From Gossypium raimondii (Eukaryota; Streptophyta; Magnoliopsida; Malvales; Malvaceae), in the NCBI RefSeq assembly GCF_025698545.1, contig NC_068570.1:35049924-35113923 (forward strand): 64,000 nucleotides of DNA, given 5' to 3'. Shown here piece after piece: positions 10,112-22,029 of this stretch. The notes under the pieces were generated by a model. It saw only the letters and a list, made by a program, of their open reading frames with translations. It was not told the DNA's origin and ran no database searches. Each line of letters begins with the position of its first letter. Within the stretch, counting starts at the first letter, position 1. Position numbers and translations under genes: made by a program.

Positions 10112-13100
10112 TGTAACAGCCCGTTTTCAGTGAAATTGGAACAATAGTTTTGGGACCACAAATCCGAGTCTAGAAAAAAATTATTTTAATAGTATTTCAT
10201 GGTCTGCATTCTGATAGAAATGTTGTGTGAAATTTTTGTAAAGAAATTTTTACCGATTACATGTTTAATTTGATGAGAAGGACCAAATTGCATAAAGTAC
10301 AAAAGTTGAATTCTAGTAGCTAAAGGGATCAAATAGCTATGGAATTAAAAATTTGAGGTCCTTATATAGAAAATAGACCATTTAGAGGAGTTAGTAGATA
10401 AGTATGATTAGTCATCAATGAAAAATTTGATAAAGAAAAGGATGAAATTGGAAAGTAAAAGATAAAAAGATGATAAATAATAAATAAAATAAAATATCAT
10501 CATTTTCATCATCTTTCCTAAATTAAAAAGATGGAAACCCTAGCCATGGAAACCTAAGCTCAAGCCAACTTATTTTGCTTAATTAGGTATGTATTCTTGT
10601 CCCGTTTTTAATAATTTTTATGTTTTCGAGATTGTAATAGCTTAATCTAGCTATCTCGGAATCAATTTGCAAAGTTATCAAAGTACTAGGGTTTTTCCAT
10701 GGATGAGTATGCATGAATTATGAAGTTTTATGGTAGAAAATGAAAGGTTGTTGATAGATAAACAACTTTTGTTAAGGTAATTTTGATGAAATTATGATTT
10801 AGGGACTAAATTGAAAAGATGTAAAATTCATGGATAAATTTTGAATTTTGTGAAATACATGGGCTGTTATTGTTACATGTAAAAATCGGCTAGGCTTGGA
10901 ATAAGGATTAAATTGCATGAAATTCAATTTTCGAGCCTAAAGACGAAATTGTAATTAATAAAAAAATATAGGGGCAAAATGGTAATTTTTCATAAGATGT
11001 GAATTGGATTGAATTGAATATGAATTATATTAAATTGAGCTAAATTTACTCATATAGATCCAGATAGACCAAATACGGAGTTAGATCAAGGAAAAGAGAA
11101 AGTGTCGAATTAGTAGCTTTTATGTACACGAACGCTCGTCAAGGTAAGTTCGTGTAACTAAATTGTATATTTATATGTTTAAAATTGAATGTTATGTATT
11201 TTAAATGTATATGTGCCATGTATATGATAGTAATCACATATCTACCGATGACTGATAAGTATTAAATCCCATTTGAATAAATGAAATTCGATGGATACAG
11301 GGTTCTCGAATTGGTTGTGGTCCTACATGTGTTGTGGACACACAACAGCTCGAAAGAGTGTCCAGCTATTAGCTCTCATGAGCATCCCGATATTTGGCTC
11401 TCACGAGCTTCCTGTTATATGGTTCTTGCGAGCTTCCCGTTAATAGCTCTTCGAAGCATCCCGATTAGTTGTGATCCTGCATGTGTTGTGGACACACCAC
11501 AGCTCTTATGAGCATCCCGATATATGGCTCTCCAGAGCTTCAAGAATATGGCTCTTATGAGCTTTTCGTTATATGGCTCACATGAGCTTCCCGTTATATG
11601 GCTTGAAAGAGAGCTTCCCGTTGTATGGCTCGAAAGAGAGCTTCCCGTTTATGTGCTCGTATTAGCATTCCTAAATATAAATTGACGGATGATACATGGA
11701 TTGACGGATTATAGTTTTGTACACTTCATGTGTACTACCCGTGTATCCATTGATATTTTAAATGGTTCAACGGGCAAACTTCTGATATGAAGTAACATGA
11801 GTTCAAAGTGAACTATTACGTGTGTGTATCTGAATTATATGGAAATGATTTTATTTGATATATATTGAAGTACGATATGCCTGACACAAGTATGTGAAAC
11901 ATGATAAATGACTAAGTTCATCCATGATTATGATTTATTACTTGTGATTACTTGGCTAATGTGATATGGATATGTGTTAGGCTATGGCCAAGTTGGTTTG
12001 GAATAAGTTGTATGCTTATCTTGTATGTGAAACAATGGCAAGTTAAATTCCATGTTATACGAACTTACAAAGCATTAAATGCTTACTCTATTTTATTTCC
12101 TTATTTTATAGTAACTCGGCAGCTCGTTAAGGTTGGAAGCTGGTCGGAGACACATCACACTATCCATCGGCTCAATTTGGTATATATAGTAACTTCATTT
12201 TGGTTATAATAGCATGTATAGGCAAAAATTTGGCCAATGATGGCATGTAAATGTTTAGTTGAAAATAGCCATTGGTATGGCTAATGTTGGTACATTTTAA
12301 TGTACATATATATGTATGTGGTTTCATCAAATTGATGTGTGAGTATGGGTGAATGAATGAAAGTGAAAAGAGGATTATATATGCACTAGAGAATTTGGTA
12401 AGTAAGCAAGTATGTATACTTGGTTATATGTGATATTATATCACGTTTTAAACTTGATATTGGTTGGATTTGGATAAATTATTATGTCTTGATAATGTGC
12501 AAAAGTGTTGATGTAGGTTGAATATAAATTTGGGTGAGAAATGTGGCTAGAAAAATGACCTATTTCATCCACACGGGCAAAGACACGGGCCTGTGTCTCA
12601 GCCGTGTGTGACACACGGCCAAGCACATCCCTTGCATCTTAAAAATTTCAAAGCAACATGCTCAAAATTGATCACACGGGCTGGCACATGGGCACGTGTG
12701 ACCCTTGCACCTTAATGATGTAAGTTAGTATGTTCACACGGCCTAGCACACGGTCGTGTGGCTTGGCCGTGTGACCCAATTTAGTAAGCTCCTAAATTTG
12801 GACACGGGCTGGGACACGGCCAGTGTGCCATACTTCGAATGCCCACACAGCCTAAGACACGGGTAAGTCTCTTGACCGTGTGAGCCACACAGTTTGACCA
12901 CACGGACGTGTGTCCCCTGCACTTTTGAAAAATTTTGAAATTTTGCGAAAAATTCTCTGAGTACTCGGTTTAGTCCGACTTGTTTCGAATACATATTTTG
13001 GGCCTCGAGGGCTCATATAAGAGACAATATGATTGATTATGATTAGTTTTTGATATGAATGTTAAATGATATTAAATGTCTATATTTGATCTGTAAATTT

Positions 13101-13154
13101 TGGTAATACTCCGTAACCCTGTTTCGACGACGGATATGGGTTAGGGGTGTTACA
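10112..13154 (+). repeat. 3' LTR of the chromovirus
   Basis: It begins TGTAACAGCCC and ends GGGGTGTTACA (3043 bp), collinear with the 5' LTR. It shows the same internal order: intron-like module (donors at 10587 and 11144, acceptors ending at 11057 and 12111), palindromic minisatellite (about 11340-11660) and CACGGCC/GTGTG zone (about 12570-12920). Scattered substitutions and small indels from the 5' copy indicate an old insertion. Confidence 0.93.
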
Positions 13155-13159
13155 CGTTT
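13155..13159. repeat. Target site duplication CGTTT (right)
   Basis: Exact match to 2650-2654. Confidence 0.9.
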
Positions 13160-13790
13160 TTGTCCATGTCATTCCAAAAGTAATCTTTTCATCTTGTGCA
13201 AAGACGACCGCTTTGTATGTTTTGGGAAGGTTGCACAGTCGGTTCACTAACTTACTGCGTCAGAGGTTGTCCAGCCCAAAAGACGAAATGCAATCGCCAT
13301 TGAGAAACGATTATCTAGTGTACGACGGTCCCACAAAAGTGACGGTTGGCTAGAGTCAAGTTTCTCTAGATCGTAAGACTATAACCTAAGTGGAGCTAGT
13401 GGTCGTAGGCATCCTCTTCAACTATAACTGGCTTATTTGGTCATGAGAAGGATCACCTAAAAGGCTATGATTGAACCAAAGGAGGATCGAGATAACCGGA
13501 GGCCGGAATCCCTCAATCAAAAAACCTCTTTTTCTCAATTCTGCTTATTATCACAATTACGATTTCAATATATTTAATTTCAACTCAATCATATTTTTAA
13601 TTCTGTTTTATTTTATTTTTTCCAGGTCAGTTGTTTTTCTTTAGCACAACTGTGCCCGATATTTCAAGAAACAAGGAGATGTGGTGATCCAGTCCCTGAG
13701 GATTTGACCTTACTCCCTTATTACTATTTTTTTTCGTTATTTAGAGATAGGATATATTTGGTGCTTTTAATGACACACCAGTTTGGCAAA
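13160..13790 (+). mobile_element. LTR (right part) of the Athila-type element
   Basis: This resumes the LTR interrupted at 2654. A block around 13620-13740 reads GATCCAGTCCCTGAGGATTT then GACCTTACTCCCTTATTACT, which is typical of the 3' end of Athila-type LTRs in plants. The exact right border is not visible; AATGACACACCA near 13787 is a candidate. Confidence 0.6.
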
Positions 13791-14576
13791 TACTTACGTA
13801 GAATATAATACTATCAATTCATACTCAGTCATATCTTAATTTAATACCACACATATCCATACCGATAGATCATCACATAGACTACTCTGACGAATTTCAT
13901 GACGTGATATATCAAAATCACATAAGTCAAAATAATATTAACTCGGTTCGTAAATTTTTAGAAAAATATAATATCCCACTTTTAATATTTACAAATTATT
14001 ATAACGGATACCCTTCTTGACATACAAAATACACATATCTTTTTTATGGAAAACGTTAAGACTTAATCCTCGTAACCCGTAACATATAACCATATATTTA
14101 TTACAAATATATTATATTTCAAATTATGTTTGCCTTTTCCATCTATCAAATTTTTATTTATATATTTATCACTTTATTTACCGTACTTTTATGGTAAATA
14201 AAATAATATTATTTTATAATTTTATATTTTAAAATATTTTAAAAAGAAAATTTAGTGAGAAAGGTAAATAATTTTAAAAATTAAATAAAAATAAAAATTA
14301 AATTATATATTTAAAAATTATAAAAATAAAAAATACGACACTTTTCGCAAATCGCAATATAGACTTTTTCACCTTGTTATATTATATTTTAATATATATG
14401 ATTAGAGGCAAACCCCGTTTTTTAATTAACTTTAATTGATTTTTCTCAATTTTTTATTAGCGTTTTTAAGCCCTACCTTTTAAAATTTTAAGTGGCTTGG
14501 TCGGTAACAGCCACTACTAACCCTTAAACGGAAACAGTATCAGAGAGTTGAAGGGGAAAAGCTAGAGATATACACA
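13791..14576 (+). promoter_or_regulatory. AT-rich upstream region and 5' UTR of the MOS4-like gene
   Basis: Very AT-rich sequence with no ORF. The last ~75 bases before the ATG (a purine-rich stretch with GAGAGTTGAAGGGGAAAAGC) look like a 5' UTR. No convincing TATA box or transcription start can be fixed. Confidence 0.4.
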
Positions 14577-17500
14577 ATGGGCGGCAACGGCGAAGAGATC
14601 CTTATGTTGGAGGCACCGCCTGAAACTGCTCGGCCATGGGCCTCTGCTTCCGCTGCCCAGACTTTGGACGCATTACCCTACATTGACGACGACTACGGGA
14701 ACCCAATGGTCAAGGAAGAGGTTGATCGATTGGTCGAAGAAGAGATGCGAAAGAGTATCAAGAAGCCGGCTGACTTCCTCAAGGATTTACCCCCTCTTCC
14801 CTCCTTCAATTTTCAGGTTATTATCCCCCCCAATTTGGGCTTTTCTTTGGAATACTTGAGGTTTTTCTTTATTGAAGTGTTAAAAATCCATGTTTGGATC
14901 TCAGCATCACCCAATGATTGGCAAAGAATATGAGCGCGTCAGAGCGGGTAGGCCACCCGTGACCCTTGATTTTTCTTCACGGTATCAAGTTGAATCACCG
15001 CCCATGAATAAGAGAAACGATGAAACTGCTTGGAAACAGGCACTTCAAAGAGCTCAGCGCTCATTGCAACATCAAGTAATTAGGTCAGTTTCTTCTCTTA
15101 GTTATTTGAATAAGCAAGAAAGAATAGATTAGGATATTTTATGAAATTACCTTTTCTTGCTTTCATGCTATTGTTATTCCATGCTTCTGTGAATCGTTGA
15201 GAAATTAATTACATGCTTCTCTTCTATTTTACTGTGTTATTTCGTTAAGGATTCTAGTTTCTTGGAAGTAGTTGCTTTTTATTTAAGTTGTGATGAATGA
15301 AAATCCCTCATCAGTTAAATTTGGGGAAGTTTGGGGGCCATTCCACCCAAAATTTTACACTGTATACATATAACTTCTGATGCTGTTTGCATGCAATGTT
15401 AAGGTTTTTGTCTTGTATATTGTTGCTTGGTTTCAGGTTGGAAAATTTGGAGTTGATGTTAAAATATGGCCCTGATGTTTGGAGACAGAGCAACCAACGA
15501 CTGGAAGGGTTTTTGGCCAGGTTTTTCCCTAATATCTGCAACATTGATGTTATTTTCATGGCAAATTGAAAGTGGCTTTGATTCTTGTTTGAATTGGTAG
15601 ATTTAAGCTAAGAGGCTTGTGGGAATATGAGACTTATGGCAGAAATGCACACTTTCTGATATGATGGATATAGTGCTCCCAGTTGGCATATATTGAAGTT
15701 CTCAATCTACAGGAATCTAATTTTAGTTGTTTTCCTTGGCTAAATTGACAGCCTTAGGCTAGATTTGGCAAGCATGTCTAGCATAAAAACCAACCTTGTT
15801 TGATTCCATAGGGCCTCAACAGGTTGGCAGTTTAGCATTTTTGTTGATTTCTACCTTTACAGTCCAAAGTTTTGGACTTGTGGAGTCAGATAAAAAGTGT
15901 CTAAAAATATGATATGGATATGTAGGATAACTAAAAAATATATTAGTACAATTTCTAATACGTCAAATTTATTTTCTTTAGATACTTAAATTATTTTTAA
16001 TAGTTAAACTCTTACACGTTAAACTCATAACCTGAAGTTGGACTTCATACGTCAAGAAAGATATAAAGAAGGTCCAGGTACAATTCTTTTGTCCTTTTTG
16101 GGCTAGGTTAAGATTAATTATTTACTTAAGGTAATGATTGTAGGCCTAAAATTTTGAAGCCCAATTGCAATAGAAGAAAATCTTACTCTATCATACATTC
16201 TACCTAATTTTCTTCATTTTGACAGCAGGTGTAACTCTGTCTTTAAGATAGTGTACCCATTTTCTGTTTGTTTTCCTAAGCTACCATGTTACCAGAGTAG
16301 AGAAGCCCATCTTACATCGACAATTTGCACAACTACATTAGCAAGCAATCTTTTCATTTGATGTCTCTTCCTTAGCTTTGTTATTATTCTTTGTGAGAAG
16401 AAGAGTCAATTTTTTCAGAGGAGTGTCTGATGCATATCTTGTGTCAGTACCTGTGTCATATCATATTGACATGAGTATGGTGCTGTTATGCACCTTGGTG
16501 TAGGATCTAGTCACGGGTCTAGACGAGGAAGAATTCTTGCTTCGACCTATGGTTACTCAAAGAGGCAGATTCGTCCTTGATTTAAACCCCTCCAAAAATA
16601 ACGTTTCTTTTTTATAGAATAATTGCTTAACTCTTTATTTCATATTGGCAGCTTTTTATAGACTGTTAATAACAAAGGAAAGAGTCCTAATTGACGTAAA
16701 ATAGAATTCCTAACTTAGAGTTTATGAAGGAAATAAAAACCTAATATAATAGAGAAAATAAGTAAAACTAAAACTCTTAATAAAACCTGATATAGTAAAG
16801 AAAATAAATAAAACTAAAACTCTTATTGCAATAAAAGCATCCACATCATTACTCCCCCTCTCGGAGTTGAGCTTGTCCTCAAGCTCAAATTCAGAATAAG
16901 CTTCAAAACTTATCCAAATCTACCTCATCATCATCTTGCTTGCCTTCAACATCTGGTACTGATATCCAAAATAACCTTTTACATTTGTGTCCCATGGAAT
17001 AAGACTTGTCACAATTATAACACAACCCTTTAGCCCTTCTTTCCGCCATTTTTGCTCGTGTCAATCTCTTAATAAATGGTGCAGAAGAACCTATTTGTCG
17101 TTGTTCCCTATTGGTTCCGTTGTTTGTCCCCCTCCTTTTGCGATGCTCTTAGTTGTTAAAATGTTTGAATTGCTGCTAATGTTTTGGAAAGTTGGCCAGT
17201 TCAGGATGGCTCGAGACGACAATTTGGAAGAGACCTTTTGTTTACATTCCAATGTGCGAGTCATATTCATTGCAACTCCAAGGTTTTCCGGTTGTTGCAT
17301 CTCAATATCAATTCTAAGTTCCTCTACCAACTCGGCAGTAAAGAGGTTTACTTGTTGTCAAGGTTTAAGATCAGTAGTCCTGGCCAATAGTGATTGAAAT
17401 TGGCGTTGATATTCCTCTACAGTCTCAGTTTGTCTCAGGTTGGCCAGTTCCTCCAAGGGATTATTACTCATAGGTGGCCCAAACCTCACATGACAACACT

Positions 17501-19373
17501 CTTTGAAGCGCCCCCAATCAAGATTTGCCTTCTCTTCTTCCATTTGATCAAACCACAATTGTGCCTCTCCTAAGAGATGGAATGAAGCTAAGCCTACTTT
17601 GTCTTCTTCGTTAGTCAGTTGATTGCCAAAAAAATTTCAGATCTTTTCAGCCACCATAAAGGATCTCCAACAACATCATAAGTGGGAAATTCTATCTTAG
17701 AGTATCGTGGCATATGCACCCACCTTGTTGCGAGTCTAAATTCCTTTTTCTGGCTTCGCTGCTGCCTTGTTCCTGACTATCTGAATACCCTTTCGTTGTC
17801 TTTTGGACCAAAAGAGATAACACTGCCATTTGCTCCTCTAATGCTTGTTGCCTTGTAGCCATTAGTGCCATGAAAGCCTCCAGTTTGGCTGCCAAAGTCT
17901 CTTCGTCACCCATGATAGAAGGCTCCAATACCAAGTTGTTATGCACCTTGGTGTAGGATCTAGTCATGGGTCTAGAGAAGGAAGAATTCTTGCTTTGACC
18001 TATGGTTACTCAAAGAGGCAGATTCGTCCTTGACTAAACCCCCTCCGAGAATAACTCTTCTTTTTGATAGAATAATTGCTTACCTTTTTATTTCATATTT
18101 GCAACCTTTTATAGACTTTAATAACAAAGGAAAGAGTCCTAATTGACATAAAATAGGATTCCTAACTTAGAGTTTATGAAGCAAATAAACCTAATATAAT
18201 AGAGAAAATAGGTAAAACTAAAACTCTTAATAAAACCTGATATAAAAGCATCCACATCAGGTGCCCAAAGCGGTTAGTTGATGTTATGTGGACTGTACAG
18301 AAAAGAAAGTAAATTCAACTTTAAAAAGAGGAGGATATTTGGTGTCACGTTTGGTACCCATTGTTTTAGTGAAGAGGTCTAGTTTGTATGCGGAAACAGC
18401 TTTTCCATATATGGTAAACTGTTGCCTTTGGTTTTGTAACATGGAAATGGACTTGAGGATGTTGATGCACTGCTTATTTATTCAATTTTCCCCTTTTCTC
18501 TTTTTCATTGTTTTTTTTTTTTTTTGGTGGGGGAGTTCCGTGCTTGTTAATATGTGTTACATTCCTTTCCATGATTCAATATCAATTTGTGTTAGGTAAG
18601 ATTATCGAACTTAGGAAGAAGAATGATCCCAGAAAATATGCTGATCATGGTAACTTATTTTGGCCATAGTATAAAGTCAAAAGTTCTTAGAGAACCATGG
18701 CTTATGTAGATAATGTATTAACTAAAGCATATATGGAGATAATGGAAAAAGGATAAAATGTTTTCCATGGGAAAGATGTTTATGTTATGGTAACTGAAGT
18801 TGTACTTAGAGCTGAAATTTGGTGAGGTTGAAACTCTATAGTGCTAGCCTCTGAGTCTCTGATCATTCTATCTGCATATTTTGTTGTTTATGTTCACGTA
18901 CTCACTATATTCTTTCTTTTTCTTCCCTTGTTACTCAGCAGAATGCAAAAACTAGCTCAACAGCAAAATGAGAAAATTGAAACTGTAAACCGTGAAAGAA
19001 AATTTCATCAGGTGATTTTAATTTCAAACACCCCCATCCTACCTTGATTTTGTGCAGTCTTGTAATAAAGCTGATAAGCATATTAATTCATCTGACTGAT
19101 CAGCAAAACTCTGCATATGAGCTCAATGCTTTGTCCACGCAATGGAAGGATCTTTGTCTGAAAAACATTGAAATTCATGCTGCTTGTTCTCATATTGAAA
19201 AGCATATAGCAGAACTGAGGAGAGAAGCTGCTGAGAGGTATCTACCTTTTTGAGTTGGTGTGCATTTTGCATACCAGGCTTTTTCTAGCATCGAGCCTAA
19301 TTAATCTTACCATTGCAGAGGCTGGAACTTGGAAGCTAATTTGGAGAATGGTGCTTTGTCACCTTCAACATAG
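14577..19373 (+). CDS. MOS4: MOS4 / BCAS2 (SPF27) pre-mRNA splicing factor, six coding exons
   Basis: The exons are 14577-14816, 14905-15083, 15437-15520, 18942-19011, 19104-19237 and 19319-19373. Every intron has GT...AG ends and the phases fit, giving 762 nt and 253 residues plus stop, the length of Arabidopsis MOS4. Conserved blocks are [77 protein letters not shown] and [17 protein letters not shown], with GWNLE near the C-terminus. BCAS2 proteins are small, coiled-coil-rich core subunits of the Prp19/NineTeen complex (MAC in plants), which works in the nucleus in spliceosome activation. Arabidopsis MOS4 is also needed for some innate immunity. The long third intron carries an antisense retroelement. 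No coding break is seen, so the gene looks functional. Start and splice sites were chosen by homology and phase. Confidence 0.95.
16479..16483. repeat. Target site duplication GGTGC (left)
   Basis: GGTGC precedes the element end TGTTATGCACC and recurs at 18260-18264. Confidence 0.88.
16484..18259 (-). mobile_element. Gag-only LTR retrotransposon (TR-GAG type) in MOS4 intron 3
   Basis: A 1776-bp element, antisense to the host gene. Read on the minus strand its LTRs begin TGATGTGG and end GCATAACA. The 5' LTR is 17937-18259 (323 bp) and the 3' LTR 16484-16848 (365 bp, lengthened by a short internal duplication). A primer-site-like TTGGTATTGGAGC follows the 5' LTR at about 17921-17935, and the purine tract GAGAGGGGGAGT precedes the 3' LTR at about 16851-16862. 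Exact 5-bp duplications (GGTGC) flank it. The only coding content is gag with a zinc knuckle; no RT, RNase H or integrase is present. This is the organisation described for terminal-repeat retrotransposons with a gag domain. Confidence 0.88.
16950..17914 (-). pseudogene. Gag of the TR-GAG element (frameshifted)
   Basis: The ATG at about 17912 begins [20 protein letters not shown] and continues as a predicted coiled coil ([20 protein letters not shown]). The frame is lost near 17700, where a second frame gives [21 protein letters not shown], the conserved gag entry. A third frame, open at 17358-17558, gives [20 protein letters not shown] and [13 protein letters not shown]. Further on, [18 protein letters not shown] continues in another frame, and a zinc knuckle [14 protein letters not shown] is readable near 16985-17025. 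At least two frameshifts make it non-functional. Gag would package the RNA with enzymes supplied by another element. Confidence 0.82.
18260..18264. repeat. Target site duplication GGTGC (right)
   Basis: Exact match to 16479-16483. Confidence 0.88.
18594..18649 (+). other. Exon-like segment within MOS4 intron 3 (unassigned)
   Basis: After an acceptor-like TTTGTGTTAG the sequence reads in one frame as [16 protein letters not shown] and is followed by a donor-like G|GTAACT. The composition looks coding and differs from the surrounding intron. I do not recognise the protein. It has no counterpart in the MOS4 family, so it may be a captured or ancient exon, or chance. Confidence 0.25.
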
Positions 19374-19942
19374 CAAGGTATGCTTCCTGTCATAGTAGTA
19401 TTTAATTCAATTTTGATGCTTTGCTCGGTATTGGTGCAACGACTTAAGTTTTAAGCCAGAATTCTTTTATTCCTTGCTACTTTTTCTTAAGTTTATAAAA
19501 CTTTTTCTTTTACATTAGGACACGACCAGGAGGAAAAGACAGGGGAAAGGTTAAACCTTACATCTTGACCTATTAGTGGTACGAGCCATAACAAGCTCTA
19601 GGTCAAACCTAAGATGCTGTAATATTTTATATTTCTGCGAGGGTGTTATAGAAGAATGTTTAGGGGTGTTCTCAGTGTGGATTCACCCAGATCTACCTAT
19701 TATTAGTCCATTTATTATGGGTATTATTATTTATGTTGCCTAGGTTTGGGGTTTGCCTATCCATATGTGTCAAACATGGCTCGACAGGTGCTTAAGAAAA
19801 ATAGAGTCCGGGTAACTTATGGTTGTTTTAGAAAAGTAAAATTGTATCATCTTCTTAGCGATCTGAAGATACTAACATGGTATGTTGAAAAATATGATAT
19901 TTTATGATAGCTAAGCAATTTCTAAACCATTTGTTCATGATT
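19374..19942 (+). other. 3' flank of MOS4, no gene seen
   Basis: Directly after the stop codon, CAAG|GTATGC could be the donor of a 3'-UTR intron. A possible acceptor ACGTGACAG lies at 21394, with UTR-like sequence to about 21690. I see no ORF or RNA gene here. Confidence 0.3.
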
Positions 19943-20162
19943 AGACCTGTCCATGGGTTTGGCCAGGTTGCGGCTGGTTTACTATTCATAAATTAATAAA
20001 TATTTATATTTATATATTTTAATAATTAAATTTTAAAAAAAATATTTTCATTTTATTTAAATTCAATCTAGGCAAGTCTGAAGTGAAAGAACTCATGTCC
20101 AAGCTTAGGTTGGGTCGGGATTATTGAGCTAGATGGGTCACCTGATCCGTGGACAGATCTTA
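19942..20162. mobile_element. Degenerate hAT-like MITE
   Basis: About 220 bp between imperfect terminal inverted repeats: TTAGACCTGTCCATGG on the left, and TAAGATCTGTCCACGG reading in from the right (14 of 16 match). The ends resemble the intact hAT element at 35911-36562. No clear 8-bp duplication survives. Confidence 0.5.
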
Positions 20163-20509
20163 TTACGAGGTAGGAGAGTTCTATTGTCGAGAAATAAGAT
20201 TCAGTTTTCACTAAAAAATGTGAAAAATTAAGATTTGAGTAAATTAAAAGAAGAATTTAGTGAGAACTGCATTATTCAAAATTTTAGCTAATGTGAATAA
20301 GTTGATGATCATGTTGTTACTTAGATATTTACCTGTTGATTTGTTGGATGCACCAAGTATTGGAACCATGAACTTTTTATCAAAATGCTTGAATAAAGCT
20401 ACAAATTGCCTACTTTAGTGGATGCTGTTTTAGCAATAATCTCCCTAAAGTAGTAACACTAATGTACTTGAGTGAGAGAACTGGGAGTGGAGGTAAGGGC
20501 TCTTGTGTT

Positions 20510-20970
20510 GATATGGACATTTGAAAAACCACATCCCAAAACTTAGTTGTCGAGGTTGTAGAGCCTAGGATCTTATAAACCCTACCAAGGAAATCCCATA
20601 CTTGTCTAGGTGGGATCCAAGTACTATACCTAGCAGTTGGGAACCTGTTAGTCCACTATGCTCTGCAATCTTGGTGCCTATGTGAGTTGGCAAACACTGC
20701 CGCATTGACGTCACCATCTGAGCTGTGGGTTGACTTTGCCTTAATGTTTTCCAAGCCTTGGGTGAGCACGGCAATATCAATGTCACCACTTGTGCCGCAT
20801 GATTGCAACTAAGAGACATTATGGCTGCCTTTAATACCAATCAATATGGACTTTGGGAGAACCAAACTCCAAAAGCTAGTTATTGAGGTTGGAGAGTCTA
20901 GGTTCATACAGCCTACAAGAAAATTGCATACATAAGTTCCTATGCTTTCCTATGTGGGATACAAGTCTGG
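20510..20970 (-). mobile_element. TRIM-like short LTR element (degenerate)
   Basis: Two diverged ~115-bp direct repeats (about 20515-20630 and 20848-20965) share blocks such as GAGGTTGKAGAGYCTAGG and GTGGGATMCAAGT. On the minus strand the right copy is followed by TTGGTATTAAAGGCAGCC, which resembles a Met-type primer site. There is no coding capacity. The terminal dinucleotides are not clear. Confidence 0.45.
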
Positions 20971-22029
20971 GCACATATCATGTGTCTTAATAATAGTTGT
21001 AGGATTGACATCATTCAAGCAGGTACAAAAGGATTTATGACATTTACCACCCCCTCCATATTAGGATCTAGTTGGGAGTTATTTGTATGTAATTTCTTGT
21101 GGCTTGGAATCGTTGATTTCTGCCGGGTAGCTTGATTGCTGTACTGCACTATCACTGCTACAAACATTATCATTCCTTGTAGCGAAACACGAATGAACTG
21201 CTGAAAGTCAATATCTCCACAACAGAAGCAGAATTATGACTCCTTGAGTCAATATTTTAAGATTACCATTGGAATATAATTATGACATTATATCGAAAAT
21301 CTGGAGTAAGAATAGTATAAAGGATTTATATATGGGTTAACATGAGCATATATGGAAATCATGCCATTATTATTTAATGCTTTTTACGTGACAGGTTTCA
21401 AAAGATTTGACATATATATGGCGTAGTGAAGCTCAGAACTGCTGTAGCGTCCTCGAAGCCACCTTCCCTGATTGTGCTTGCACATGGATGGAATGTTGTA
21501 GCAGTTTTTAGCGGCCAGGATTACATCCTGCATCTACTTGTGAACTCATTTACCTGCTATAAATGCATTCAACTGAATTGAAGTTTTGTTTGTACTATGA
21601 CTCATTAATGTGTCAGACTGGATAGATGTTCCTTAGTCCCCATAAGAACTATGATTTTCATTTGGAAAACTTTTATTATGCTCTTCTTGATATGTGCCCA
21701 ATCATTTTGGTTGTAGATGGTCACAATTCTTAATATATATACTATTTATTAAATATTTTAAATATTTTACTGAGTTGGTGTCACCCTCAATTGAGTAACC
21801 AACTCGGTTAAAAATTACAGAAATGTCTATTTGTAATTAAAATAAGTTATACTATTTGAGGGTATTTGCCTTATTATTAACAAATTAACTAAAATATGCA
21901 TATGGTGGGATTTGAATCTACACAAATTGGATTAATAAAATCTTAAATTTATCACTTAACTAATGTTTCATTTTAAATGTTTTATACAATTTTATTTTAA
22001 TATGCACAAGTTATTATCTCTATTAATTG
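20971..22029. other. Intergenic sequence, possible MOS4 3'-UTR exon near 21395
   Basis: No ORF. The 21395-21690 stretch is less AT-rich than its surroundings and could be a distal 3'-UTR exon of MOS4. The rest is AT-rich with no recognised element. Confidence 0.3.

Larger units (their letters stand above)
2655..13154 (+). mobile_element. Full-length Ty3/gypsy chromovirus (Tekay/Del-like), decayed
   Basis: A 10.5-kb element with TG...CA LTRs at 2655-5715 and 10112-13154. It has an initiator-Met-type primer site at 5721-5732 (TGGTATTAGAGC), then gag, protease, RT, RNase H, integrase and a decayed chromodomain-like tail in the usual order. A polypurine tract (AAGGGGGCGAG) ends at 10110. The 5-bp duplication CGTTT flanks it, so the ends are firm. 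It is inserted in the Athila-type LTR. The coding region carries many stops, frameshifts and an internal RT-RNase H deletion, so it is non-autonomous now. The chromovirus assignment rests on the gag type, the pol order and the conserved end of pol before the GAGGACGAAAATTC sequence. Confidence 0.93.

Noticed and set aside
16987..17397. 136-codon ORF on the plus strand
   Set aside because: Antisense to the gag of the TR-GAG element, which has clear family motifs on the minus strand.
20565..20840. 91-codon ORF on the minus strand
   Set aside because: It falls within the TRIM-like repeat and has no recognisable protein features or upstream signals.
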